64,000 bases of DNA from Dyadobacter sp. CY323 (GTDB lineage: Bacteria; Bacteroidota; Bacteroidia; Cytophagales; Spirosomataceae). The notes beneath the pieces are model-generated. The model did no database searches, was not told where the DNA came from, and was given only the letters and a program-made list of their open reading frames with translations. The translations under genes were made by a program, and so were the position numbers. Positions 41,527 through 50,863 of this stretch are shown here, in pieces (the first letter of the stretch is position 1; each line of letters begins with the position of its first letter). The DNA is taken from assembly GCF_021390245.1 (NCBI RefSeq), contig NZ_JAJUXH010000015.1, positions 124,001-188,000 of the forward strand. The letters are read 5' to 3'.

Positions 41527-44500
41527 CTATCCGTTTTTGCTGATCAACTCATCGAGCAGCTGGACGAGATCTTTCAAATCAACGGGCTTGACAAGATGGC
41601 TGTCAAACCCTGCATCTTTGGCTAAACGCTTATCTTCCCGCTGACCATAGCCGGTCAGGGCAATCAGTGGAACAGTCTGACCCCAAGACTGTTTCCGGAT
41701 CATTTTTGCTGTCTCATAGCCATCCATTCCCGGCATGCCGATGTCGCACAGGATGGCTGACGGCTTAATTGTTTCAGCTGCTCTAATGCCTTCCAAGCCA
41801 CTTTTGCGACTGTCGACTTCAAAACCCTTTAATTTCAAAAGCAAAGTAACCAGTAAAGTTGCGTCGGTATTGTCGTCAATGACCAAAATACGCTGGCCCC
41901 GCTGCTGTTCAACCTCAGCACTGCCCGCTACGCTTTGCTGCCTTTCATGCGTATCTACCAGGGGCAAGTAAACCAAAAGCTCGCTTCCCTGGCCTAACCC
42001 ACCGCTACGGGCTTCCACATCACCGCCATGCATCTTCACCAAGCGCTGCACAAGTGTCAGTCCGATGCCCAAGCCACCCTGAGCGCGGGCCAACGAGTTG
42101 TCGGCTTGTACGAAAAGATCAAAGATGGAGGTGAGCTGATCAGTTGTAAGCCCGATACCATTATCAGCCACGCGGAGTACAGCTTTTCCGTTTTGCTGAG
42201 ATAGACTTACCCACACCTGCCCTTGCTCGCCGGTATAACGAAGTCCGTTTGTCAATAGATTGGTGACCACCTGGCTCAACCTTGTTATATCGCCCTGAAC
42301 GTAAAAAGTCGTGGTCAATGGGGTCAGGTGCAGTTGTTTGCCGGCCGCCGCATATTGGTCGTTAATTGCCCTGACTGCGTCCGACACCAGCAGCCCTAGT
42401 TCGATGCGCTCACTTTTGAGCTCTATTTTACTTTGGCTGATGCGGCTGACGTCAAGCAGATCATCTACCAATCGCACCAGGTGGTTCATCTGCCGGTCCA
42501 TCAACGTCAGAGTTTGCTCGGCAACGGGATCTGAACCCGACCTGGTCAGGGAAAGAACCGACAATCCATTTCGTATGGTGGACATCGGGTTTCTGAGCTC
42601 ATGGGCCAGCATGGCCAGGAATTCGTCTTTACGCCGGTCTGCCTGCTGCAGGGCACTTTCAGCCAGTTTCAATTCATCTATATCCGTAATGATGGTGACT
42701 TGCCCGGTAAGCTTTCCTTCGTTGTTGGTGAGAGGTACCGCAGCCACGTGGGTCCAGATCGCAGTACCGTCGTCCTGTGTGTAGCGCATTTCAATAGGCG
42801 GAAGCACGCGCTCGCCACGCAGCGCACGGGCACCGGGATAATCGCTGCGATGAAGGCGGCTACCGTCCGGGTTAAAGGCCAGCCAGCGGTCGTGACGGAT
42901 TTTGTCCATTGAGGGCATAATTCCCGAAGGCATATAACGGTCCATCGCCTTGTTGGCAATAACCACCCTGCCCTGCGGGTCCAGCTCCCCAACTGCGACG
43001 GGTAAACTTTCGAATATCGCAGCCAGGCGGGCCTGGCTTGCCTGTAAAGTCTGTTCTGCTTTCTTTCTGGCAATGATATCGTTAAACAGAATGGCAACCC
43101 GGTTTTGACCAGCCTGACCAATACGAAAAGCATACACATCATAAAAGTGGCCCAATGCGGTTGCCTGATGCTCAAAACGGGCCGGCTCGCCCGTGTTGGC
43201 GATACGCCCGTACATCTCAAACCAAAACTCTTCATGGCCAGGAGCGAGCTCACGCATCGTCTTGCCAACAGCATTGGGGAGCCCGGTCTGACGGATAAAT
43301 GCCGGATTGGCTTGCAAAAAACGGTAATCAACTGCCCTCTGGTTTAGATCAAACAAGACTTCAATGATGCAAAAACCTTCGTCGATCGAATCAAACAGGA
43401 TTTGGTACTGTAATTCAGATTCGCGCTGGGCCTGACGGGCACGCTTTACACCGGTTATATCACTGGCCGTCCCAAACCATCCAGTAATCTCGCCTTGTTT
43501 ATCAAACTTAGGGATCGCCCGGGAGAACGTCCAGCCAATGTCCCCTCCGGCCAGTATGACCCGATGTTCCAATTCAAAAGGCGCTTTATTGGCTATCGCT
43601 TTGTTAATAGCCTCCTGTACAAACGATTGGTCTTCTAACGGGATATATTGATGCAGCCAGCTTGTATTCTGTGTTGCCGTATCCAAAAGAAAGGACTTAC
43701 CTACCAGGTGGTGCATTTGCCGCCAGTCGGGGCTCATCTGGTAAACGGCATCCGAGGTCGACGTTACAAAAGCACGAAAGCGCTCTTCTGACTCACCGAG
43801 TGCATCCTCTGCGTGGCGGCGTGCGGTAACGTCATACATGACCCCATTCATTACCATTGGCCGGTCACCTTCTTTCTCCATTACACGCCCGTAGCCACTC
43901 ATCCACCGGGTGGAGCCGTCTTTCAAAACAGCACAAAACTCCGCATCAAACAATTCATCCGTGTCCAGTGCCTGTTGTAGCTGGGCACCTATCCGTTCCC
44001 TGTCATCTGGATGTACGTGCTCGAAAAACAACTCGGGATCCACAGGGCCGGCATGAGGTTCAAGGCCAAATATCCGAAAGTGCTCTTCGTTCCAATAAAT
44101 CTGGTTGGTATCCAACTGCCATTCCCAAGTGGCCATATCGGCGGCTTCCGTGGCCAGTCGGAGACGCTTTTCTGCCTGTCGCAAGGCCTCTTCATCCTGC
44201 ACGCGTTCGAGCCTAGCCCAGATGCGTTCGGCAAGTTCCCCCATCAAATTAATTTCGTCCTCACGCCAGTGGCGAGGCAGCTTATGCGTCACAGTCATGC
44301 AAAAACGACACTCTCCCTCACGGAGCAACGGAATGTTAACAAGGGAGGCTACGCGGATCGCTGCCGTCATTTGCTTGTTGGCCCGGGTGTCACTAGCCGT
44401 GTCGTGGATGACCTGCATCTTGCCTTCAGCGCATGCATGCTGGAAATTTTTTATTAAAAAACCATCGATCGGGTATGAACCCAGCATGCTTGACAAGCCT

Positions 44501-45555
44501 TCCTGATACCAATCGTGTATGACCGTAATGTTTTGCTGCCCTGCGCCTACTTCACTGAACACCACTCTTGAAGACCTGAAATAGGCAGCTATTTTCTTGG
44601 AAAGCGCCCCAAGTGTCTGCTCGATACTGACCAGACCGGCCAGTTCCTGGCTTACTTCGACTAAAAGGGCCAGGTGCATCTGATGACGTCTATTTTCCGT
44701 AACGTTTTTAAAAAAGATGGCAACTCGCTTCTCAGCACCCTCCACAACACGGAAAGCAAAAAGCTCAATCGTGCGGTCAATAGCTATCACATCCAGTACA
44801 GTACGCACCGGCTGACCCGTTTGCCAAACCTTTTCATAAAGGGAATAGGTTTCCTGGGGCACCCCGGGAAATGCTTCACGGATTGTCTTACCGACAACGG
44901 GCCCTGCCCCGGTGTGCTGGAAAAATGCCGGGTTTGCTTCCAGGTAACGAAAATCGATTTGCTTGGTGTCTAAGCGCTCCAATAAACAAAAACCTTCATC
45001 AATCGAGTTAAAAAGCGTACGGTACCGTTCCTCGGAGCGAGCAAGTGCCTGTCTTTCCAGTTTTTGGTCTTGTACCTGAATAGTAGTTTCTAAGACTGTG
45101 ACTAAAACGCCACCGATTTCATCTGAATCGGTAAATACCGGGCTGTAAGCAAGGGTAAACCGCGCGTCCTGCAGGTGACCTAAACGATTAACCGGATAAA
45201 GCGCGTCATCAAAACGAAAAGACTCACCCTTCCATACGCGCTGGTAGATCGGCTCGTTAATGTGCCATACTTCGGGCCAGCACTGCCGGGTTGGCTGGCC
45301 GAGCCCGGATGGATGCTTGTCACCCATTAAATCCTTGTAGCCATCATTATAAATTTGAGTAAGCTCTTCTCCCCATAAAACAACACTGGGGAAAGGGTAA
45401 GCCAGCATCAAGTGAACCGTTGCGCGAAGCGATTGTGTCCAGTCCATGCTAGCTCCCAGAACCGTATGCGACCAATCGAACGCCCGGCATAGTGCCCGCA
45501 TTGGGCCTGGTCCTTGAAAAAGCATATCAGAATCATAATTGGCAGGGTTTCCCAT
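41527..45555 (-). CDS. Cytoplasmic multi-PAS/GAF hybrid histidine kinase with receiver domain
   Basis: 1342 residues without signal peptide or membrane helix. Order: PAS-like start (MRALCRAFDWSHTVLGASMD, typical of such kinases), PAS at about 175-290, GAF at about 295-460, PAS at about 470-590, 600-710, 720-835 and 850-975, HisKA at about 985-1050 (FLAMLAHELRNPMSTIRNGL), HATPase (NLLTNGLRYTGE, VADNGIGL, GGLGIGLTLVQRL) and a C-terminal receiver at about 1220-1340 (RILVIDDN, LCDIGMPGMDGYE, LVKPVD). The PAS units at 175 and 720 are close internal duplicates (FNSIDEGFCLLE / FDSIDEGFCIIE). No DNA-binding output is attached. Stands alone; the signal is unknown. Confidence 0.92.
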   Translation of the reverse strand: MGNPANYDSDMLFQGPGPMRALCRAFDWSHTVLGASMDWTQSLRATVHLMLAYPFPSVVLWGEELTQIYNDGYKDLMGDKHPSGLGQPTRQCWPEVWHINEPIYQRVWKGESFRFDDALYPVNRLGHLQDARFTLAYSPVFTDSDEIGGVLVTVLETTIQVQDQKLERQALARSEERYRTLFNSIDEGFCLLERLDTKQIDFRYLEANPAFFQHTGAGPVVGKTIREAFPGVPQETYSLYEKVWQTGQPVRTVLDVIAIDRTIELFAFRVVEGAEKRVAIFFKNVTENRRHQMHLALLVEVSQELAGLVSIEQTLGALSKKIAAYFRSSRVVFSEVGAGQQNITVIHDWYQEGLSSMLGSYPIDGFLIKNFQHACAEGKMQVIHDTASDTRANKQMTAAIRVASLVNIPLLREGECRFCMTVTHKLPRHWREDEINLMGELAERIWARLERVQDEEALRQAEKRLRLATEAADMATWEWQLDTNQIYWNEEHFRIFGLEPHAGPVDPELFFEHVHPDDRERIGAQLQQALDTDELFDAEFCAVLKDGSTRWMSGYGRVMEKEGDRPMVMNGVMYDVTARRHAEDALGESEERFRAFVTSTSDAVYQMSPDWRQMHHLVGKSFLLDTATQNTSWLHQYIPLEDQSFVQEAINKAIANKAPFELEHRVILAGGDIGWTFSRAIPKFDKQGEITGWFGTASDITGVKRARQAQRESELQYQILFDSIDEGFCIIEVLFDLNQRAVDYRFLQANPAFIRQTGLPNAVGKTMRELAPGHEEFWFEMYGRIANTGEPARFEHQATALGHFYDVYAFRIGQAGQNRVAILFNDIIARKKAEQTLQASQARLAAIFESLPVAVGELDPQGRVVIANKAMDRYMPSGIMPSMDKIRHDRWLAFNPDGSRLHRSDYPGARALRGERVLPPIEMRYTQDDGTAIWTHVAAVPLTNNEGKLTGQVTIITDIDELKLAESALQQADRRKDEFLAMLAHELRNPMSTIRNGLSVLSLTRSGSDPVAEQTLTLMDRQMNHLVRLVDDLLDVSRISQSKIELKSERIELGLLVSDAVRAINDQYAAAGKQLHLTPLTTTFYVQGDITRLSQVVTNLLTNGLRYTGEQGQVWVSLSQQNGKAVLRVADNGIGLTTDQLTSIFDLFVQADNSLARAQGGLGIGLTLVQRLVKMHGGDVEARSGGLGQGSELLVYLPLVDTHERQQSVAGSAEVEQQRGQRILVIDDNTDATLLVTLLLKLKGFEVDSRKSGLEGIRAAETIKPSAILCDIGMPGMDGYETAKMIRKQSWGQTVPLIALTGYGQREDKRLAKDAGFDSHLVKPVDLKDLVQLLDELISKNG

Positions 45556-45884
45556 GAAGTGGCTGATGTACAGAATGGATTTAAGTGAAAAGATGCGTAT
45601 AGTCTTAAATATCTATGCCAAAGGATTTTAGAACTTTAAGTGGTCATCTTTCTAAATAGCCACAGAAAGAAAATGGAACGAGTGTTCCAGCGGTCTTTGG
45701 CAATTCATGTGTTCCAGTGCAGAGCGGCCCCGTGAATCAATTCAAAACATAGAATAAGGCCTGGCCAAAAAGCGATTGAGCCCGGCACTATACCGGGCTC
45801 AATCACATTGAATTAGGTCAAAGCTCGTACCGCTTTTATTATTCAGTCCATTAGCGCCAGAGCCTCGATGCTACCATTCTGTGT
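45556..45884. other. Intergenic region between hybrid kinase and esterase genes
   Basis: 329 bases without a gene. It should contain the promoter of the hybrid kinase (start 45555) and holds the terminator hairpin at 45774-45804. I see no small ORF with good signals, no RNA gene and no regulator palindrome of the AATACCCC type. Confidence 0.5.
45774..45804 (-). terminator. Rho-independent terminator of the alpha/beta hydrolase gene
   Basis: Perfect 12-bp stem GATTGAGCCCGG / CCGGGCTCAATC with a 7-base loop. On the minus strand it is followed by GCTTTTTGG, giving the U-run. It lies 80 bases after the hydrolase stop. Confidence 0.75.
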
Positions 45885-46988
45885 TTATTTGAAAGCATTT
45901 TTGAAATCTTCGGCTGCTTTATCCTGGGCTTGTTTGGCTTCGGGGACAATGGCAGCGGTCCCGAAGAACTCGTGCGTAGTACCTTCATATAACTCGTACG
46001 AAACTTCCACGCCTGCTTCATTAAGCTTGTCGCGCAAAAGCATGCCTTCTGATTGCAGCGGGTCAATTTGCGCGCCGATGATGGTTGTTGACGGCAGGTT
46101 TTTCAGATCAGCTAAAACCAATGAAATGCGCGGGTCTTTTGCCTCTGAAAGATCGTTGAGATAATGCTGCAAAAACCATTTAATGGTTGGCACATCTAAA
46201 GGCTTGGCGTCATGATACTGTTTATAAGAGGCAACGGTAGTATCCGAATTGGCCACAGGGTAGACCAAAAGTTGATGTTTTGGCATGGCCCAGCCATTGT
46301 CGCGCGCCTTGATACTTACGTTGGCAGCCAGGTTTCCTCCTGCACTTTCACCGGCAACACCGATCCTGGCACTATCTCCTTTCAGCAAAGACATATTAGT
46401 TAACACCCATTCATAGGCCGAAACTGCATCATTGTGTGCTGTCGGGAACTTGTGTTCCGGCCCTTTGCGATATCCTACTGAAACAACCACGGCACCCACT
46501 TTTTCAGATAGGGCCGCAGCCGATGGGTCGTACACGTCAATGTTAGCTATCACCCAGCCACCGCCATGATAATACACGATCACAGGAAATGGCCCCATGC
46601 CGCTCTTAGGCGTATAAATCCGGGCATGGATCGAACCGCCGATAACCGGGATGTCTGCCCCCGTAGTGTCAACCTGTGGTTTTGGCGGGGTTATGTTGTT
46701 TTCTGCAAGCAGGTCCATGACCGCATCTTTCACCGTGTGGTTCATTCTGGCCCGCTGAGGGGTAAGTGTGTAGATGGGAGGATCACCGTAGCTGAGCAGC
46801 TTTTCAATCACGGCCCACATTTCCTCGTGGATCTCCGGAGCAAAAGCCGGCTTAGGTCCTTTCGGTTTGATCGATGCTCCAACTGGCAGGTTATGATCCT
46901 CCATTGAACACGAGATAGTTCCAAGCATTACCGTACCGATCAGCAGTACGGTGGCAGTTTTGTAAAGTTTGTTGATTTTCATCTTCAT
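45885..46988 (-). CDS. Alpha/beta hydrolase (hormone-sensitive lipase type) lipoprotein
   Basis: 367 residues from the ATG at 46988 (ATG at 46982 also possible). Signal LIGTVMLGTISC with Cys27 in a lipobox: a lipid-anchored envelope esterase. Hormone-sensitive-lipase family motifs: oxyanion HGGGW, nucleophile GESAGG, Asp in GAQIDPLQSEG and His in GTTHEFFG. The family cleaves short-chain esters or lactones; the substrate is unknown. Typical alkyl-ester-type hydrolase start (PEIHEEMWAVIEKLLS, TPQRARMNHTVKDAV). A strong terminator follows. A decayed piece of another alpha/beta hydrolase lies upstream on the other strand. Confidence 0.9.
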   Translation of the reverse strand: MKMKINKLYKTATVLLIGTVMLGTISCSMEDHNLPVGASIKPKGPKPAFAPEIHEEMWAVIEKLLSYGDPPIYTLTPQRARMNHTVKDAVMDLLAENNITPPKPQVDTTGADIPVIGGSIHARIYTPKSGMGPFPVIVYYHGGGWVIANIDVYDPSAAALSEKVGAVVVSVGYRKGPEHKFPTAHNDAVSAYEWVLTNMSLLKGDSARIGVAGESAGGNLAANVSIKARDNGWAMPKHQLLVYPVANSDTTVASYKQYHDAKPLDVPTIKWFLQHYLNDLSEAKDPRISLVLADLKNLPSTTIIGAQIDPLQSEGMLLRDKLNEAGVEVSYELYEGTTHEFFGTAAIVPEAKQAQDKAAEDFKNAFK

Positions 46989-47100
46989 TTCAAAAATGGT
47001 TTTAGTTGTTGACTGGCCGCCCTCTTTAAAAATCGTACCCGGCAAGAGTCAAAAGCGCTTGCATCCCCTGCTGGGTAGCGACCAAGTTGTGTTTGGCTGA

Positions 47101-47422
47101 TCATCGTCTGAAAAAAATTCGGTCTCTCCTGTTTTTGCTTTCCGGGGATACGGTATTGTTATTGCTGTAAGCACATTTCATCCACAACTAAAATCTCTGA
47201 AGAAGACGATTGTATTCATTCACGGAATGTTTCAGAACCGCAAAAGCTGGGAAAAATGGGTAGCTTATTTCTCTGAAAGGGGTTTATAACGCATCGCCCC
47301 AGTGGAGAAAAATAGCAAAGCATAAAGACGTAACTACCGTGACAGCCTACCAGGAATTTGAAGGCGGTCAAGATAGTATACTAAGGCGTTGTCTAGCGGG
47401 GCCGCCGGCAAATTACAATTAA
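47101..47422 (+). pseudogene. Remnant of an alpha/beta hydrolase gene
   Basis: The frame opened by the TGA at 47098 has no ATG but reads KKTIVFIHGMFQNRKSWEKW and then VAYFSERGL before TAA (47287-47289): this is the strand-plus-oxyanion start of an alpha/beta hydrolase. In the next frame, 47291-47422 reads RKIAKHKDVTTVTAYQEFEG, which resembles the C-terminal part of the same family just before its catalytic His. The nucleophile elbow and middle are missing. So it is an internally deleted, frameshifted remnant; a full copy is not in this window. Confidence 0.55.
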
Positions 47423-47543
47423 GAATGATGGCCATAAATTTCCTGTCGTATGTCAAATGGGGGGCCATAAGTATATTTCCCCATCGGGTTCTTCTACATT
47501 CAGGCAACCCATAGACGGAAACGCAATGGAATGAAACAAACGA

Positions 47544-48008
47544 ATGAATAAAACAATGAACAAAAACAAACTGCTAAGAATGGACAATATGGGCATCGTG
47601 GTTGAATCCCTTGACGATGCTATTTCGTTTTTCTCAGAGATCGGCCTGAAGCTCGAAGGGCGAGGGACAGTAGAAGGAGAATGGGCTGGCCGTGTTACCG
47701 GGCTTGGTTCTCAGTGTGTGGAGATTGCCATGATGGTTACCCCAGATGGCCACAGTCGACTCGAACTTTCGAAATTTCTCACACCTGCCACGATATCAGA
47801 TCATCGGACTGCGCCTGTGAACTCCCTGGGTTATTTACGTGTGATGTTCACCGTTGAAGACATTGACGAAATGGTATCCAGACTAACCAAGCATGGCGCT
47901 CACCTGGTGGGCGAAGTGGTCCAGTATGAGAACTCGTACCGGCTATGTTATGTACGTGGAACCGAAGGACTTCTTATCGGACTGGCAGAAGAAATTGGTA
48001 ACAAATAG
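47544..48008 (+). CDS. VOC (glyoxalase/bleomycin-resistance fold) family protein
   Basis: 154 residues (ATG at 47556 is also possible). The paired beta-alpha-beta-beta-beta modules of the vicinal oxygen chelate fold are visible: MDNMGIVVESLDDAISFFSEIGLKLEGRG in the first half (read here in parts) and VMFTVEDIDEMVSRLTKHGA with LIGLAEE in the second. Such proteins are metal-dependent lyases, dioxygenases or drug-binding proteins; the substrate is not predictable. No signal peptide, so cytoplasmic. Single gene beside the hydrolase remnant and upstream of queE with a 155-base gap. Family likely, function open. Confidence 0.8.
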   Translation: MNKTMNKNKLLRMDNMGIVVESLDDAISFFSEIGLKLEGRGTVEGEWAGRVTGLGSQCVEIAMMVTPDGHSRLELSKFLTPATISDHRTAPVNSLGYLRVMFTVEDIDEMVSRLTKHGAHLVGEVVQYENSYRLCYVRGTEGLLIGLAEEIGNK

Positions 48009-48163
48009 CAAAAGCCATGGAACGGAGCAACCGGCTTATTATTGGATTGGGTGGATAATACAATGATTTACAAAAAGGACTGGCAATTTTGAAATTCTTA
48101 CCTTTGTGGGATTTTTAGAGAGCTTTATTTGTTGCTCTTGTTTAATAACAACCATTTTCAATT

Positions 48164-48790
48164 TTGCTTACCGAAACATCTCCCATATTGGCCAGCCAGC
48201 TTCCGGTTATGGAAGCTTTTTACACGTTGCAGGGTGAGGGACAGCACAGTGGCCGCGCCGCTTACTTCATTCGCCTCGGAGGTTGCGAAGTAGGCTGTCA
48301 CTGGTGCGACGTGAAAGAATCCTGGGATGCAAGCGTTCATCCCAAATACAGCATTAACGCCATTATAGACGGCGCATTGAAATTTCCGGGCCGCCTGGCA
48401 GTGATAACCGGCGGCGAACCTTTGATGTACAACCTGAATGAATTGACAGGTGCTTTACAGGAAGCCGGCTTCCAAACCAACATCGAGACATCGGGCGTTT
48501 ATCCATTTACCGGCCGTTGGGACTGGGTGTGTTTTTCTCCCAAAAAATTTAAAATTCCGCATTCCGACATTTATAGGAATGCAAATGAGCTTAAAGCCAT
48601 CATTTACAATAAAAGTGATTTTGGCTTCGCCGAAGAGCACGCCGCATTGGTTTCTAACGACTGCACCTTGCTGCTTCAACCTGAGTGGAGTAAGCAAGAC
48701 CTGATGCTGCCTTTGATCATTGACTACATCAAAGGCAATCCGAAATGGAAAATGTCGTTACAAACCCACAAGTTTATGAACATTCCATAA
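48164..48790 (+). CDS. queE: 7-carboxy-7-deazaguanine synthase QueE
   Basis: 208 residues from a TTG at 48164. The alternative ATG at 48209 would begin MEAFYTLQGEG and drop the LPV segment usually found in relatives, so the TTG is preferred but not certain. Radical SAM enzyme that turns 6-carboxy-tetrahydropterin into 7-carboxy-7-deazaguanine for queuosine tRNA modification. The [4Fe-4S]-binding Cys are Cys41, Cys45 and Cys48 (GGCEVGCHWCDVKESWD); VITGGEPLMYNL is the SAM-binding GGEP motif. The stop overlaps the next ATG (TAATG), coupling it to an OmpA-type gene with no known role in queuosine. No preQ1 riboswitch is seen upstream. Confidence 0.92.
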   Translation: MLTETSPILASQLPVMEAFYTLQGEGQHSGRAAYFIRLGGCEVGCHWCDVKESWDASVHPKYSINAIIDGALKFPGRLAVITGGEPLMYNLNELTGALQEAGFQTNIETSGVYPFTGRWDWVCFSPKKFKIPHSDIYRNANELKAIIYNKSDFGFAEEHAALVSNDCTLLLQPEWSKQDLMLPLIIDYIKGNPKWKMSLQTHKFMNIP

Positions 48791-50691
48791 TGCGCCGCGC
48801 TCTTTACATATTTTGTTTTGTAGTCTTCATCATCCCAATTTTCGCGTCGGCCCAGGACGCAACAATGTCAAGAAAAGCGCGTGAGAATTATGAAAATGCG
48901 CAAAAGGCATGGCAGGAAAGAAAGTTGCCGGAAGCCATTGCATTGTTTGAAAAAGTACTCGAACAGGACCCTTCCAGTTACGATACCAACCTCAGACTGG
49001 CGCAGATCTACGAATTGCAGCGAAACCCAAATCTTGCAAAAAAATATTACTTGCGGGCCATTTCACTAAAACCAGGCGTACCGCAATCCGCGACAGCGTT
49101 TCACTGGCTTGGCCGGCATTATCTCGAAGCTGAAAAATATGACTCTGCCCAGGCTTATTTTGAAAAAGCTCTTCCACTTTTCCCAGCCAGATCCAGCCTC
49201 TTCAGATTGACTGAAAAATCAATTGCCTCCTCCAAGTTCGCTCAGAATGCGATTAAAAATCCGCTGGACATCCAGAAGAAATCATTAGGGGATACCGTCA
49301 ATTTTTTGGAAACTCAATATTTCCCTGTCTTGACTGCTGATGATGAGGTATTGATTTTCACGGGATTAACTCAAAACCGGGACGAGAATATCTACACAAC
49401 CCAACGTGCTAAAAATGGTTGGGCAAAACCTGAGGAAATTTCTGCGGCGATCAATACCATTAATAACGAAGGTACCTGCACGGTTTCTGCCGACGGCCGG
49501 ACGCTCGTTTTCACCGCCTGCAACCGCCAGGATGGATTTGGGAGCTGCGATTTATACATTACCCGTAAGGAGGGAAAAGACTGGACTGCGCCCGTAAACC
49601 TGGGTGAGCAGGTGAATTCCCGCGAATGGGAATCGCAGCCGTCGCTTTCGGCCGACGGGCATTTGCTTTATTTTGCTTCCGACCGAAAAGGCGGACAGGG
49701 AAAGAGGGATATTTGGGTGACCAGCCTGAACAATAAACTGCAATGGACGGCCCCCAAAAACCTTGGCCCGGCCATTAATACTCCTGACGATGAAAATGCA
49801 CCTTTCATTCATGCCAATAACCGCACACTATTTTATGCCTCAAATGGACTCCCTGGAATGGGTGGTTTCGATATTTTCATTGCTCAAAAAATGGACACGG
49901 TTTGGTCGCCAGCCAAAAACATCGGTTATCCCATCAATACAGTCGCAGATCAGGTGGGACTGTTTATTGCCTCCGACGGCCAGCATGCTTACTATACGGA
50001 TGATACTTCGGACAAAGGAAAAGGCCGATCGCTGCTTTATACATTCGACGTTCCCGAATCTTTACAGGAGATGATCATCCCGACGCGCTATGCAAAAGGG
50101 AAGGTTTTTGATAAAAAAACATCCGCGCCACTCGCATCCGATATTGACCTTTTTGATTTAAAAACACAACAAAAAGTGGGTGCATTCACTTCTGACAGCA
50201 AGACGGGAAGTTTTCTGACCGTCCTTAATACGGGCGGCGAATATGCTTTTTATGTTTCTAAAAATGGCTATTTGTTCAAAAGCCTCTCATTTACCGTAAG
50301 TGATTCGGCTTCCTTCATAAATCTGGACGTTCCGCTGGAAGCCATTGAGAAAGACCGTGCGGAGGTTTTAAACAATATATTTTTCAAAACAGGGGAATAT
50401 GCCCTCGACGAAAAATCTAAAGTGGAACTGGACAAAATGGCGGATTTTCTCAGCCGGAATAAAGCCATTAGAGTAGAGATATCCGGACATACCGACGATG
50501 TCGGCTCGGCACCGGAGAATCTGGAACTTTCAAAAAAACGTGCGCAGTCCGTGCAGGAGTATTTGCACAAATCCGGTATTGCTCCTGAGCGAATTACCTT
50601 TACTGGCTACGGTGAAACCAGGCCTGTAGCTGCTAATGATTCGGAACTGAGCCGACAAAAGAACCGCCGGATCGAATGGCGCATTCTCTGA
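48790..50691 (+). CDS. OmpA-family protein with TPR and PD40 propeller
   Basis: 633 residues from the ATG at 48790, which overlaps the queE stop by one base and opens the signal peptide (FCFVVFIIPIFASAQ). Order: TPR units at about 30-150 (ARENYENAQKAWQERKLPEA, AFHWLGRHYLEAEKYDSAQA), a PD40/WD40-like propeller at about 170-430 (YFPVLTADDEVLIFTG, SQPSLSADGHLLYFASDRKG), a CarboxypepD_reg-like strand region at about 440-520, and an OmpA domain at about 525-633 (NIFFKTGEYALDEKS, ISGHTDDVG, NRRIEWRIL). This TPR-PD40-OmpA plan is shared by PorE-type type IX secretion components of Bacteroidota (PorE also has the CarboxypepD-like part), so a peptidoglycan-linking role in secretion or gliding is plausible; orthology not proven. 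Confidence 0.85.
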   Translation: MRRALYIFCFVVFIIPIFASAQDATMSRKARENYENAQKAWQERKLPEAIALFEKVLEQDPSSYDTNLRLAQIYELQRNPNLAKKYYLRAISLKPGVPQSATAFHWLGRHYLEAEKYDSAQAYFEKALPLFPARSSLFRLTEKSIASSKFAQNAIKNPLDIQKKSLGDTVNFLETQYFPVLTADDEVLIFTGLTQNRDENIYTTQRAKNGWAKPEEISAAINTINNEGTCTVSADGRTLVFTACNRQDGFGSCDLYITRKEGKDWTAPVNLGEQVNSREWESQPSLSADGHLLYFASDRKGGQGKRDIWVTSLNNKLQWTAPKNLGPAINTPDDENAPFIHANNRTLFYASNGLPGMGGFDIFIAQKMDTVWSPAKNIGYPINTVADQVGLFIASDGQHAYYTDDTSDKGKGRSLLYTFDVPESLQEMIIPTRYAKGKVFDKKTSAPLASDIDLFDLKTQQKVGAFTSDSKTGSFLTVLNTGGEYAFYVSKNGYLFKSLSFTVSDSASFINLDVPLEAIEKDRAEVLNNIFFKTGEYALDEKSKVELDKMADFLSRNKAIRVEISGHTDDVGSAPENLELSKKRAQSVQEYLHKSGIAPERITFTGYGETRPVAANDSELSRQKNRRIEWRIL

Positions 50692-50863
50692 ATAATTTGC
50701 ATAAAGAACTGGAATTTCGCACTTTTGTCGATCTGCCAATGTTGTATTTGACGAGTACTTAAATTGGTTTACCTCAATCCGCACACTTCAAAATAAGTAT
50801 CAGCCGGACTCAATTTGAATGGGAAAGAGCTGAGTCGTCATTCACATTTAGTATTAAATTAAC

